This document shows positions 21,711 through 32,889 of a stretch of 64,000 bases of DNA, in pieces. The stretch comes from Adenophora triphylla var. japonica. Its lineage: Eukaryota > Streptophyta > Magnoliopsida > Asterales > Campanulaceae. Both the position numbers and the translations under genes were made by a program. Within the stretch, counting starts at the first letter, position 1; the number at the start of each line of letters is the position of its first letter. The stretch lies in contig JAFEMH010001456.1 of assembly GCA_022495995.1 (NCBI GenBank), forward strand, positions 124,001-188,000. Direction: 5' to 3'. The notes below the pieces were generated by a model. The model did not search any database. It was not told the origin of the DNA and saw nothing but the letters and a program-made list of their open reading frames with translations.

Positions 21711-22183
21711 AAATACCTGTTTTTGGGAAGGCAGGAATACTCGTGCCAAATACTCTAGTAATTGGCACTCTTCTATCCTTGCCCTCTCAAATGCTTAGTA
21801 ATTGGCACTCTTTTCCATTGTCCTCCCAAATATAATTTTTTTTTAGGGCACTTTAACTTTTACCCGTGCTAATTATTGTGATATTATCTTAAAAATTTCG
21901 CCCCCAATTTTCCCCCTATTGATTTCTCCCGTATTATATCTATAGTATAAAACCGGGAGGGGTGAACAGTGGTTTGAACAATATCAAATGGGTTTTTTTT
22001 TCATTTTGCCCTCATACTATACATTTGTTTCTTTTTCATTTAGCCCTTAAAATTTTTTTAAATAAAAAAAAAAAAAAAATCTCTCTCGCTTTCTGTCTCT
22101 CTCACGCCCACTCCATACAACTCTCTAATTCTATGTATTCGATCCAACTCTACCTCGCAATTGATCGATTTAAACCCTAATAG

Positions 22184-22504
22184 GTGAGTACTAAATATGA
22201 AACTGGGAAACAAATGTGGGTGTATGTTTTTGGTGTTGCTAAGGCTCCTAAAAAAGATGCTGATAAGTATGACGAATTTCTGAATAGGTGGGAAGCATGC
22301 AATTCCAAGATCATTACTTGGATTAATAACTCTGTTGAGAACAAGATTGGTTCGCAATTGACTAAATATGAAACTGGGAAAGAGGTTTGGGATTACTTGG
22401 GAAGACTATATATGCGCTCTAAATTCGCTGTCCAATATCATTTGGAGGCTGATTCGTGCCTTAGTTTATGTTATTTTTTTGTTCCATATCAACAAGCCAG
22501 GTAG
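22184..22504 (+). pseudogene. Copia gag fragment with internal duplication
   Basis: The frame reads WEACNSKIITWINNSVENKI and KYETGKEVWDYLGRLYMRSK, a UBN2-type Gag middle section. Just before it, KYETGKQMWVYVFG repeats the same phrase in partial form, so a small duplication has occurred. The frame ends within gag, and no LTR, protease or pol is attached. Confidence 0.65.
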
Positions 22505-23838
22505 ATTGTTTCAAACAATCTAAGGCACGGATAGAAGCAACTGTGAAGTTAGGTGCATATAGTTCCATGTTCAAACTTTGAAGTAAGTTTGATTGACTGT
22601 CAATCCCAAAGTGGAAATATCCAATCAAACTGTAATCTCATTGTTGGCACGGGTCTGATAAATTGTTGTTAGATACTCAGAATCGTGTTCTTTTGTGGCT
22701 GATTCTCTACTTCTCTGTTTGGGGAAGTTGATTGCGTTTCATCTTTGGATAAGTGGTTACATTGAGGATTCTTAAGTATCACAGGGACCACGTGGATTGG
22801 ATACCTATCTTCTGTTCAAAACCTCTTCATATATTGCCACTATATCATCTTTCAATTTGTTATTTACTTATACATTCACTGCCACCCTCTTACACATCAA
22901 CCGACACTAAAAAAAAAAAAAAAAAAAAGAAAAAAAAAGAGGGAAGTTGCAACCACGTGGCCTCTGTCTAGCCTCAAACTAAACCTTGCTTCTCTCTCTG
23001 CTCTCAATTCCAATTCCAATCTCATTCAGAGAATATTGTTTCCCATATCGATTCCCAATTGCATACCCACTTGCCACATGTCAATGAACCAACTCATAGC
23101 CCGTGCTAAATCAGGTCTGGACAAGAGAGGTGCCTTCTGCATTTAGAGCTGCATTGTGAGCATTATAGTGGAGGTATATAATAAAGTAGTTATGCGATGT
23201 CATATTGGGTGAGCAAGAAGAATAATCTTTTTCTGGTAGAGCAGGTTGCTTATCTTGGTTGATTGGAATATGTCTAAGAGATCTCTATAGAAATAGACCT
23301 TAACATGCTGAATATGACCTTTGCAGCATTCAAATGTATGGTTTGTCATCTAGCGCCACATTAATTAGTAATTTTTGAATTGTTTGGCTTGCTTTAACCT
23401 ATCTTTTAAGTCTTAAATCTCATTGCTGAATACAGTCCAGAATAGAGCTTAAGACATAACATGCAGTTTAAGGATCGTTTGGCAAAATTGAAGGGTCTGA
23501 GCATCACAAGTGTAAGTTGAGCCCTTGATGTGATTAGTGTTTAACCTGACCATGTTAAGGAGGCTTGGTTTAATTTTTATTTTCTCCCTTGAAAGACGAC
23601 TTATACAAATCCTCTACATTTGAGATGTAGAGGTCAATAAGCATGGTGGAATATTTTTATAATGTCCAGTTCTTGGTTAGTTATTAAGATGAAATGATAG
23701 CTTGTTCATGCTAATAAAGGTGGTGTGGTGTGGTGTGGCATTGATGATGTGTGAACAGGGAAGCCATCACTGTGCCTGTGCCTTGATGTTGATCTTATTT
23801 TGTTTTCTCATGCTGACATTAGATCTCTTTTTGTACAG
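22505..23838. other. Non-coding spacer
   Basis: No gene was recognised. It contains an A-rich tract near 22910-22940, a TC-rich stretch near 22990, and no recognisable N-terminal exons for the MOS11-like gene that follows. Confidence 0.5.
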
Positions 23839-24153
23839 GTTTGGCACTGTGCCTGGCTCTCAGAGATCATCAGATGCAACAAAGAAAGCGGAGGATCTGA
23901 AAAGGAAGGCTAGAGCAGAAAGGTTATACTTCACCTTTATAATTTGGCATTACAGCAGTGTTGTTGAGCCTTTTGTAATCACCATCTTGCAGAACAATGA
24001 TAATAATTTACTTTGTTTCTTCAGATTTGGAGTAACACAGTCTGTGCCTAGTAATGAGGACGAGAGGAAGAAGGCTAGGCTTGCGAAATTTGCACCAGTT
24101 TCTAGCACTATTGATCCAGCGGAAGAACAGAAAAAGAAAGCAAGGGCCCTCAG
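23839..24153 (+). pseudogene. MOS11/SARNP-like mRNA-export factor, two internal exons only
   Basis: Two exons with matching phases lie at 23839-23922 (FGTVPGSQRSSDATKKAEDL, then KRKARAER across the junction) and 24025-24153 (FGVTQSVPSNEDERKKARLA; FAPVSSTIDPAEEQKKKARA). Both are bordered by AG and GT. The repeated RKARAERFG motif is characteristic of plant MOS11 (modifier of snc1, homologous to human SARNP/CIP29), which works with TREX factors in mRNA export. N-terminal and C-terminal exons were not found on either side. The next recognisable exon, 118 bp downstream, belongs to a different gene family. Joining the two would give a stop within five codons, so no fusion protein is expected. Confidence 0.8.
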
Positions 24154-24271
24154 GTATGTGTAGTGATTTCCAACGTCACATTTTTGGGTCTTTGGTCCAC
24201 CTTCACTGATTCTACTTTATTGAATGGTATTTTGTTGGCCACTTCTCTAAACTTGATAATTATGTTATCAG

Positions 24272-24349
24272 AGAATTGCATTAGTATGGATGCATTCCAA
24301 GGAAACAAAGAGTGCGGCTTGTCGTGGTGGAATTCTGGCTGATGACCAG
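24272..24349 (+). CDS. SNF2 helicase exon before Walker A
   Basis: 26 codons, RIALVWMHSKETKSAACRGG then ILADDQ, bordered by TTATCAG and GTATAA. In intact relatives this is followed directly by GLGKT in the next exon, which is absent here. Confidence 0.85.
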
Positions 24350-24397
24350 GTATAATATCACAGCTGACCTGATTTTGATATCTTGCTTCTTGCATAA

Positions 24398-24467
24398 GGT
24401 TGTAAACGAATCGAACTTTTTTGATTCGATTCGGTATTCGATTCGAGTATTCGGTAGTTTACACCCT
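24398..24467. mobile_element. Small MITE with GGTTGTAAAC/GTTTACACCC ends
   Basis: About 70 bp with near-perfect 10-bp inverted ends and an interior of ATTCGATTCG repeats. The flanks TTGCATAA and TTGCAACA are a possible degraded 8-bp target duplication, which would make it hAT-like. Confidence 0.5.
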
Positions 24468-25958
24468 TGCAACAAAAACAACAACATCAAAGCTTTAGTT
24501 TAGACCCGTAATATCTTGACAATGATCATCTTTCACCGAGATCTGGCAATTATGTTTGTTAAAAGATAAAAGCTTACTTTGCACGGTCCTGATACTAAAA
24601 ACTGCTTCATCCTTCAAAATTATTTGTTGAGATTTCGTCAAATAATTCACCAAAATTAGTTGGTCGGTGTGGTATAATCCTTGTATAATCCTTGATATGT
24701 TAATACTTTTTCTTTTCTTTTCTTTTCCTTTATATTTTCTTTTGGCTAATTGGGTCATCATGATTTGGAGTTGGCAAATAGGGAAATATTCGTACGAAAG
24801 TTTCTCAACATAAGGATACCGTTGTCTATTTTTAAATCAGAAAGGGACATTTTTTATTAGGTTTGTTAGGATAGCTTCTGGCAAAGGATATGGGGTAGAC
24901 ATACTACTATCATTTATTTTCTTGGGTCTATTGACAATACCCCCCAAAGTGGGGGGGGGGGGGTTACGTCCCAGTACAAAAACCTTGTTTCCATTCATGG
25001 GAAACCCAACAACTGACAAAGAAAGAAGTTGGATATGCTGGTCACTACATTGTGTATCTGAGCAATTGGAAAGAGCGTACTCACTAAACATACCTCAAAG
25101 CTAAGGGAGATCATGAAAATGTTGGTTAATATAGCACCTTCTTCACCTCTTATCTTGTTATTCGTCCTATAGGGTTACCTGTCTCTATGGAGAGTGACAA
25201 TCAATATGTTAGCTTGGTAAATCTTCAGAGGCCCATGGAGGCCATGGGACCAAGAGATGATCAAGTATGGCTAGTTTTCATCTCTATATACTTGGCATTA
25301 TTAACTAAACTCCTAATAAATGATTTTTTTGATGATACTTGTTCTTTGTTCTGCTACTATTAATTTCCTTTCGTTATTTTTATTGCCTTTTTAGTCGTTA
25401 GTTAATTAAACTACAGATGTCGTGCTCACCTTTTCTTTTACTTTATATATGCACTACACCTTCCCAAGCAAAGTTATGGGTCCACCATCCTATTGACTTG
25501 TTATTTCTTAATATACCTATATATTGTATATCAAAATGGAAGGTATTTGTGAAACTTATTATACCTCTTGCTAATTTCCCAACTCATATATCTTTTGTGA
25601 TGAAAATAAATAAATTACCAAGTCATTTAAAAGCTTAAGTTGTGAAAGAGCGAAGCAACTATACATATCAAAGCTGCAACACTACCCCTCACGTGTGACC
25701 AGTCTCTGCACGCCATGATAAACAAACATGCCACAACCAAGGCATCACAAACCAAACATAATGTCAACACATTAAATCACAATTCTTCCCGCAACATATG
25801 TAATTTGGCTGACTCAAACCCATGATTGTGCCAAACGCTGAACATAATAAGTTACCAACTCACCTTGTCGCTTAATCTGTGAAAATGAAAATCAACTATG
25901 CATATCAAACACTATTCTTTTGGCCAATGAATTGTCCATTGTATTTCGTAGTCGTAAT
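24468..25958. other. Intronic spacer; expected site of lost lobe-1 exons
   Basis: No helicase motif (GLGKT, DEAQ, or equivalents) was found on either strand. A G-run (about 24951-24963) preceded by CCCCCC forms a possible hairpin. Nothing else was recognised. Confidence 0.5.
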
Positions 25959-26485
25959 CAGTGGCGGACCCAGGAGATTTTCTAAGTGGGTGCACAATTA
26001 CGTTAATTTTTTTAGTTGGCATTTTTTTAAAAAAGTGTTTTAAGTCTGAAATCTGAAATCACATCTGAAATTGGCTGAATTCATGAAAGGTAGCGTATGA
26101 AGACTGATCTCTAAATTATTCAAGCTGTTTGATTATTAGTCTGAATTCATATGGGGAGTTAGGATTACGACATTGAATGGAGTAGAGAAATGGCGTGTAT
26201 CGTGGTTGATATAGTGTTTGGGTGTTTTTTTTTTTTTTTTAAATTAGTTTATGGAAGGAATATGTATGAAAAAAATGGACTAAGGGGCAAATAAGACTCA
26301 TTTCTGGGTCTGAAGATTAAGAGGCTGTTCAGAGCCTATCATATCTGAATTTAAAAAAAAAATCACACTTATTCTACTAAGGTCTGAAAGAACCAGGCCT
26401 AAAGCCCATTAAGAGCCTCTGAATAAAAACAAACGAGCCTTTGATCAATCAATTAATGTTTTTTAGTCAATTGAATAATTGCATA

Positions 26486-26773
26486 CTCCCTCCGTCCCGG
26501 AACAATCTTCACAAACACCTGTTTTGCCTTTGGTTTTAAGGAGGGAGTATTATATTGAAAGTGTTGTGAGTATGAAAATAAAATAGGAGAGAGAATGAGT
26601 GGAGAGAATAGTAAATTATAATGGTGTTGTGAGTATTAAAATAATGTAGGAGAGAGAATGAGTGAAGGGAATAGTAAAGATTCCTTTCCATTTTAGGTAA
26701 GTTTTAAATGTGTGAAGTAAGTTTTGGGACGCCCAAAAGGGAAAGTGTGAAGATTGTTCCGGGACGGAGGGAG
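26486..26773. mobile_element. Stowaway-type MITE 1
   Basis: 288 bp with CTCCCTCCGTCCCGGAACAA at one end and its inverse at the other (terminal inverted repeats over 25 bp, including AATCTTCACA) and TA on both sides. Nested in the hAT-like element. Confidence 0.9.
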
Positions 26774-26874
26774 TATATATACATTATATATGTGTGTGTG
26801 TATACTATATAAATGATAGAAGAAGTGTGGGGCGGAGGGAGTACAACAAGAAAGCAAAAAAGAGAAAAAAAGTG

Positions 26875-26945
26875 ACTACCAGGATTTGATCCTGGGTCTT
26901 CGGCATTAGAACATAGGATTCAAACCACTGGGCTAAAGGCGTTTA
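26875..26945 (-). repeat. tRNA-like sequence inside the hAT element
   Basis: On the minus strand, TTAGCCCAGTGGTTTGAA (A-box-like) is followed 40 bp on by AGGATCAAATCCTGG (B-box-like GGATCAAATCC). It looks like a tRNA-derived SINE head or degenerate tRNA. No complete cloverleaf is claimed. Confidence 0.4.
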
Positions 26946-27977
26946 TTGTTCCTAGGAATATACAAAAACATATATATTTGTTTTATTTCTAATAGAATAA
27001 GTCTAACTATTTTATTATTATTAAATATTGAGAAGTAACCGGGTGTACGTGCACCCTGTTAGGTACACGTGGTTCTGCCCCGGGTCGTAAGGTTACCTTG
27101 CTATAGCAGCAACGATGGTAGGCACATTTTCTCTCAGGATATCATTCGCTAATGGAGAAATTATGAACGGGTAAACGACCAATGCAGTGTGCTTTCACGA
27201 AGTTTACAGATAACACACTGTACTTTATTTGCATCAACTACTACAATGTACTTGAGAAGAATGGCATAAATAATGAAACATAGAGCATGAAATTTAGCTA
27301 ACGGAAGACAAAAACTATGACATAAATTGAAAATTTGTTGATTGTTTGCCTAGAGAAAAACTTTAACTATGTGTAAGAACTAGATTGCATGAAGTACAAT
27401 TGTTCAGATTATTAACTATGTTATTAAGTAGGAGTAACTGAAAACAGGAAAACCTGAAGTTACATTTAATAGTAGTCAGGTGTAAGACAAACTTGATTTG
27501 TATCTATATTTTATTTAGATAAACCTAGTTTGGATTCACGGTTTTAATGAATACATGAAAAAGAGCTAGCCCAAAGAGAAAGTAAAAGCCGGAAAATAAC
27601 CTCAATCCAAAAAAAAGCTAAAGGGCCACATTATCTTTCTGAGAAATGCAACTTTGGAGAGCAGCTATCAAGACTGTTCTTCATCAAAGAACTATTTCTC
27701 CTGTTGATTATTTGAACTTTTTTGTGGATAACCTGAAGAAAATGAACACAATAGTGATCTTTAGGCATAAGCTTCACAGCTTATAAAGGACGGGTATATG
27801 CAATGTCTGTTGGGCTAAAAACATGAAGTGTATTAATGAGTTAAAAGCTTTCTGACAACAGCATGGATATTAGAAAGTACTATAAGATGTGAAAAAAAGT
27901 AGGCTTTTGTTTGACAAGTTTGGAACACCAAAAGTAGTTCCTTTAATTTTCTAACAACTTAAAATTTCGTCTTGCAG

Positions 27978-28199
27978 GCTTATGCTGCTGCAGGCACATT
28001 GAAGCAAAATTACGCAAATATTCTATTGATGCTTCTGCGTCTTCGCCAGGTCTGTGACCACCCATTACTTGTCAAGGGTTTCAATTCTGATTCAGTCAGT
28101 AGAGTTTCTGGAAAAATGGCAAAAAGGCTTCCTAGAGATATGCAGATTGATTTGTTGAAACAGTTGGAAACATCGTTAGCCATTTGCTGTGTGTGCAGG
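27978..28199 (+). CDS. SNF2 helicase exon: end of lobe 1 linker and first RING cysteines
   Basis: 74 codons, AYAAAGTLKQNYANILLMLL, LRQVCDHPLLVKGF, ending AICCVCR, bordered by TTGCAG and GTGAGT. It supplies the first Cys pair of the RING finger. Confidence 0.95.
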
Positions 28200-28354
28200 G
28201 TGAGTTTCCTGAACCTTATCCTCCTTTTTGTGAGTTGCCTATTTCTCCTAACATTTTTCCTTTTATCTCGTGTTGGGTTATTCTTGTCTTTGTTATACTT
28301 CTTCCTTTTTTTCCGTTTAAGAGTACCAAGTTATTTATGTATTTTTGGTAAGTG

Positions 28355-28606
28355 CTCCCTCCGTCCCGCTTGAAATTAGACAAAACGAGATGCACGGGGA
28401 TTAAGGAAAAAGTGTATAATAATGCGGTGTTGTGAAAGTGGGGTAGGGGTTGTTAGTGGGGTAGGGAATAGTGAATAATTATTGTGAGTATGACAAGTGG
28501 ACCCACTGACTAAAAAATATAAAACACTTGCCATTTTGGGATTATCTAATTTATAATGGGACGCCCAAAATGGAATTTTGTCTAAATTTCAAGCGGGACG
28601 AAGGGC
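28355..28606. mobile_element. Stowaway-type MITE 2
   Basis: It starts CTCCCTCCGTCCCGCTTGAA and ends with TTTCAAGCGGGACGAAGGG. The terminal inverted repeats are long (about 28 bp) but the 3' tip and the TA duplication are worn. It lies in the second SNF2 intron. Confidence 0.85.
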
Positions 28607-29623
28607 ATTTTCATTTTTTAGGTTAGCAACTTTTTATTGTATATTTTTAGCATTTTGTGGTTAATGGTTGAACCCAACGTTTTTTTAATGAACATGCAAT
28701 TGGGTATCTCTTCATGGCACAGTTCCAACATGCAGATTTAACAGGACTGTCTTTTAGTGGCTAAGATGAATAATTTCAGAATCAGCCAGTAGCAGTAGTA
28801 TAGTCTACTTCTCCAGCTGTCCTGTTCTCCAGTTCTGAGAAGTGGTGTTATTGTTTAATAAGGTCAGACTCATGAATGTAATCGTGAACTCGTGTAAGTA
28901 CATCCACCAGTGCTGAGATCTTCTTCATGTCAACTATAGACTATAGTGTTAAGGATGGGAAAGGGGAGTTCCTTTTGGAAAGGACTGCTGAGTTGAAGAT
29001 TATCTCTGGCTTCCTCCTTTACATGAATGGGAGCTTCATCTCTTCACGAGGCCACTTTTTCTGTATTTTTTTCCGGTTGAGAGAGTGGGGGTTTCTTTTT
29101 CTTGGGAATTTGCATCTCCTCCAATAATCTCAATGATGGAGTTGGATGAACTTGTTGCTTTCTTGGATCAGTTTGTTTCCATTAGAGAATCTGACTTCCA
29201 TACAGGCAATTATGTTGCTGAGTCCTCGGTGAAGACCTTTAACATATCCTACTTTCCTGTACTTTTCCATTTTCTCTACTTGTCTGGAAAGAGAAGGTTC
29301 CTTTGATATTGAAGGTTTATGGCAGGTCCTTGGCTCTACTTTCCTGTACTCTTCCATACAGGATGAACTTGTTGCTTTCTTGGTGCATGCTGTTGGGAGT
29401 GCAGGAGAGCAATGGGGTGTGTCCAACTATTTGTAGCGTTTCCCATACTGCTTCTAGAGTTTTAGGAAGGAGAAGTTTGACTCGTGTTTTTCTCAATGTG
29501 TTGTGTTCGAGTCTCCTTTTTGTTTGTGGATGGAGAGGAACTTTGGGATTTGCGACGTGTTGTTCCCTTTCCTTAAGCCCTCCTGTTTCTTCTTTTAAAT
29601 TACTTCTTAACTTTCACATTTTC

Positions 29624-29628
<5 letters not shown>

Positions 29629-29675
<47 letters not shown>
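29629..29675. repeat. (TA)n microsatellite
   Basis: About 23 TA units inside the SNF2 intron that separates the exons at 27978 and 30285. Confidence 0.95.
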
Positions 29676-29677
<2 letters not shown>

Positions 29678-30284
29678 TGATTCATGTTAGCCTACCCCAA
29701 ATCAATTTGCGATTAAGGCTATAGTGGTGGTGTTGTTCTTGCTGTAGTTCCTTTTCCATAAGATTAGGAACCTTTAGAAACTTATAAAACCAAAATAAGT
29801 ATCCGAAAATCATTGGCTGATGGGGATACTACTTATATGGTTATGTGATATGTGCCGACTACCAGAGCGGATATTTCAGACTCCACTGGCAGGACTCTAT
29901 TAAAATTAAATTGTGAGATATCAATGCATGAAAATAAATAATTTCACTATTTCTCCCTCAATTAATTTTAGCTTTTCTTCACCTTCTTGGTAGGTGCTTC
30001 CTAGAACGCCGTTTCTTCCTCTGTGCCGGTTAAGGATAAATGAATTGAACTTGTACCAAATGATATATTGTTTTTTCAAGTTCCTGGTTTGGCATAATTG
30101 TTTCCTCCACCCTATCTTCTCTCTTTATGTATTTCTTCTCTTTGGTTTGGTGAATGGCTTGTTTGCTCTTTTTGTTTCTTCTCTTCTTAATTTAGTAAAA
30201 TACTTCTTTTACCTCCAAAAAGAAAATAACTTAGTTTGATATTGTTCGAGCATCTTCACTTATTTGGGAATATCTTTCTTTTAG

Positions 30285-30827
30285 GATCCACCTGAAGATG
30301 CTGTTGTTACTATTTGCGGACATGTCTTCTGCTATCAATGTGTCTCTGAATATTTGACAGGAGATGACAACACATGTCCTTCACCAGAATGTAAAGAACA
30401 GCTTGGTGTCGATGCTGTCTTCTCCAAGGCCACCTTAAGGAGATGTATTTCTGATGATGCTGATGGAAATCACTCTAGCTCGTCTGCTTTTTCCGGGAGA
30501 TCTAAAGTTCTGCAGAATGAATATTGCTCTTCCAAGATCAAAGCTGCTCTAGAGATTATTCGAACTCATTGTAAATCAAAGAGCCGAAGTTCAGAGCTAC
30601 ATAATCTGGTTAGATGCGATGAAAATTCTTCAAATTCGGAAAACTTAAGCTCAGATATACAGACGGAAGGCCCAATAAAAGCAATTGTTTTCTCCCAGTG
30701 GACTAGGATGTTGGACTTGGTAGAAATGGCACTGAATAAGTACTGTATAGAATACAGGAGGCTTGATGGCACAATGTCTCTTGCTTCAAGAGACAGAGCA
30801 GTCAAAGAATTTAACACGGATCCTGAG
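30285..30827 (+). CDS. SNF2 helicase exon: RING finger and start of lobe 2
   Basis: 181 codons. The RING continues as DPPEDAVVTICGHVFCYQCV and TCPSPECKEQL. Lobe 2 begins with IKAIVFSQWTRMLDLVE, RRLDGTMSLASRDRAV and EFNTDPE. Borders TTTTAG and GTTGGT. The open phase matches the exon at 48277, so splicing across the 17-kb intron would restore the frame. Confidence 0.95.
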
Positions 30828-31142
30828 GTTGGTTTCCTTTCTCATGGCAGCAAAAAACAATGTTTTTTGATGCATAAATGAAAATAACTTTGTTAGAAAC
30901 TAGGTACATATAACCACTGAAACACCATGATATTAGAGAAGAGTTGAAATTGAATGCTGCTGCGAATGAAAACTATTTGCCAACTTATTTTTATATACCA
31001 TGGCTGGTTTTGCTAATTTTGTTTTTCACTATAACCATGGCCTTCTCCCGTAGCAATCTTGAAAGCCAATACGTATTGTTTTTGTAGGATGTACATATTC
31101 CGTGATATAGCGCGCACGTGCCTCGCATGTGTTGCACCTTTT

Positions 31143-31290
31143 CCCGCGGACAGTTTACGTCCCGCGAATATATCTCTTCTGCGGACGCATCTCTGTCCCG
31201 CGGATTGTCTCCCACGGACGGATCTCTGCCATTGGATGCATCTTTCGCTCCCGCGATGTGCGGGTTGTTATCCTCTAAGTACTTCCCGCG
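31143..31290. repeat. 18-bp minisatellite with CCCGCGGA core
   Basis: CCCGCGGA-type words start at 31143, 31161, 31179 and 31197 (18-bp steps), then less regularly at 31211, 31250 and 31285. Units share CCCGCGGANGCATCTCTGT. It lies in the U3-like part of the 5' LTR. Confidence 0.7.
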
Positions 31291-31485
31291 ATTAGACAAG
31301 GTAGAGGGAAGTCTTCTCCACTAATCGGGATCGAAGAGGAGCAGTGAATTGGAGGCTAGAATGTGAAATTCGCTACGTGGTCCAATAATTGGGTTACACG
31401 TGGCCCAGTTGGGTTTACAAGGGAAAATTGCGGGATGGTCCAACTCCGTGGAGCATGTGTTGTGCACACGGGCTTACTCATTGCC

Positions 31486-31493
31486 TATAAATA
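31486..31493 (+). promoter_or_regulatory. TATA box 1 of the composite LTR
   Basis: TATAAATA. The equivalent box exists in the related solo LTR at 49146-49153, which suggests it is the ancestral promoter of this LTR family. Confidence 0.55.
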
Positions 31494-31904
31494 CCACATT
31501 TTGGTATTCATTTGGCACCAAGTAACAAGGGATCATCCTTCACCACACTTTCTCTTTGTAGATCGAGACCAAGTCCCGCATTACTTGTCTCTCCCAAAAA
31601 CCCTCCTAGTTCCTATTCTCGCTCCTCCTTTTCATTATTCTTCGGTGATTCTCACTACCTGGAAACAACCTTACAATCCCGCATAACCCTAACACAACCC
31701 CCGTAGGACTATCCTCCTACAGTTTTCTTGAAGTTCGCCTGCATCTGGACTCTGCAACTGTTACAAGGGTGAAGGACGAGAAAGGCAATTGTAAGTACCC
31801 AAATCTGGCTCATGCCTTCCGGTTATGTTTTCCGGCAATTCCGGCAAGTTTCCCGGCAATTCCGGTAAGTCTTCCGGTAATTCCCTGGACTTTCCTAGAG
31901 TTCC

Positions 31905-31926
31905 GGAACAATTCCGGAATTGTTCC
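31905..31926. repeat. Perfect 22-bp palindrome in LTR
   Basis: The sequence is self-complementary across all 22 bases, centred on TTCCGGAA. It is repeated exactly in the 3' LTR at 45151-45172 and preceded by several CCGGCAATTCCGG words. Confidence 0.9.
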
Positions 31927-32046
31927 AAATCATCTAAGGGAAAAAAGGACTACTTGGAGCCAAAGAAACACGTTTTTCTTTTATATGGAATTCCTTCTAG
32001 AAGACTGCCACCTTGCATGTTTCTAGAAGGAACTGCATGTGGCTCC

Positions 32047-32333
32047 TTATGTCGTGCGACATAATCAACCAGGGAGAGTTCTAGAATCATGCCACCTTGC
32101 ATGTTTCTAGAAGAATCCAGAAGTGGCTACTTATGTCGTGCGACATAACCAGTCAGGGAGAGTTCTAGAAGGTTGCCACCTTGCATGTTTCTAGAAGAAT
32201 CCAGAAGTGGCTACTTATGTCGTGCGACATAACCAGCCAGGGAGAGTTCTAGAAGGTTGCCACCTTGCATGTTTCTAGAAGGAAAACGGTTATGGCTTGT
32301 TATGTCGTGCGACATAACACGACATAACAAGCC
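32047..32333. repeat. 84-bp tandem repeats with TTATGTCG-TG-CGACATAA palindrome and HSE-like words
   Basis: TTATGTCGTGCGACATAA starts at 32047, 32131, 32215 and 32300 (steps 84, 84, 85). Between the palindromes are GAGAGTTCTAGAA and TTTCTAGAAGAATCC, which match the heat-shock element pattern of alternating GAA/TTC blocks. The last palindrome is extended to a 40-bp inverted repeat (32294-32333, 16-bp arms). In the 3' LTR it is a perfect 30-bp palindrome (45540-45569), so 10 bp differ between LTRs. The set ends 14 bp before the TATA box. Confidence 0.9.
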
Positions 32334-32346
32334 CATGCAGGCAGCC

Positions 32347-32354
32347 TATAAATA
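32347..32354 (+). promoter_or_regulatory. TATA box 2 of the composite LTR
   Basis: TATAAATA immediately downstream of the palindrome/HSE repeats, present also in the 3' LTR near 45585. It is the box most likely served by those repeats. Confidence 0.65.
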
Positions 32355-32848
32355 GAGGCCTTCACCTCTCATTTGGGACACACCTTTTCCACCCCTCAGT
32401 CCCCCTCTATAGGGAATACGCCCAGAAGCCTCCTCTCTCCTCACATACCTCCCAAACCACACCAATCCTCCCAAATCAATCCCACACACACTTCCCACAC
32501 ACACACTTCATATACACATCAAGAACCAAGGAGTTCTCAAGGAACCAAGGCTCAATTTCAGCCCCGGAGGTTGCTGTTTTGAAGGCCCCTATATCTAACT
32601 TGATATAGGGAGTCGTGGTCTTCAAGGATCCATATCCATTTGCATACTATTGCATGTAAAGGCTCCGGCTTGACTTGGTTTCGCATGAACACTCAAGATG
32701 AGTGTGGATCCCGCATATCCACACCCTCTTGAAGTGTTCATTATTGATAAACATGCTCTCTGAGATTTGTTTGCGAAGTAACTTGACCATTTTGGTGCCT
32801 TGTTACCTCTGCAAATCTCAGCTGTTTAGGCTTCTGCAAAATGGCTTG

Positions 32849-32889
32849 TTATGTCACGCGACATAGGCAGCCTATGTCACGCGACATAA
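32849..32889. repeat. Palindrome pair TATGTCACGCGACATA, 23 bp apart
   Basis: Starts at 32849 and 32872, repeated in the 3' LTR at 46085 and 46108 with the same 23-bp step. The two copies are joined by GGCAGCC, so the whole is itself a larger near-symmetrical structure. Confidence 0.85.

Larger units (their letters stand above)
25959..27083. mobile_element. hAT-like non-autonomous element, 1.1 kb
   Basis: It starts CAGTGGCGGACCCAGGA, a widespread plant hAT end followed by the usual GTGGGTGCAC. It closes with GTGCACC...GGTTCTGCCCCGG, an imperfect inverted counterpart. Flanks GTCGTAAT (25951-25958) and GTCGTAAG (27084-27091) are a 7-of-8 match to an 8-bp target duplication. No transposase is encoded. 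A Stowaway MITE and a tRNA-like segment sit inside. Confidence 0.75.

Noticed and set aside
24139..24300. MOS11-SNF2 fusion gene
   Set aside because: Splicing the MOS11 donor at 24153 to the acceptor at 24271 gives a stop after a few codons.
26875..26945. Functional tRNA gene on the minus strand
   Set aside because: A- and B-box-like words are present, but I could not fold acceptor and anticodon stems, and it lies inside a hAT element.
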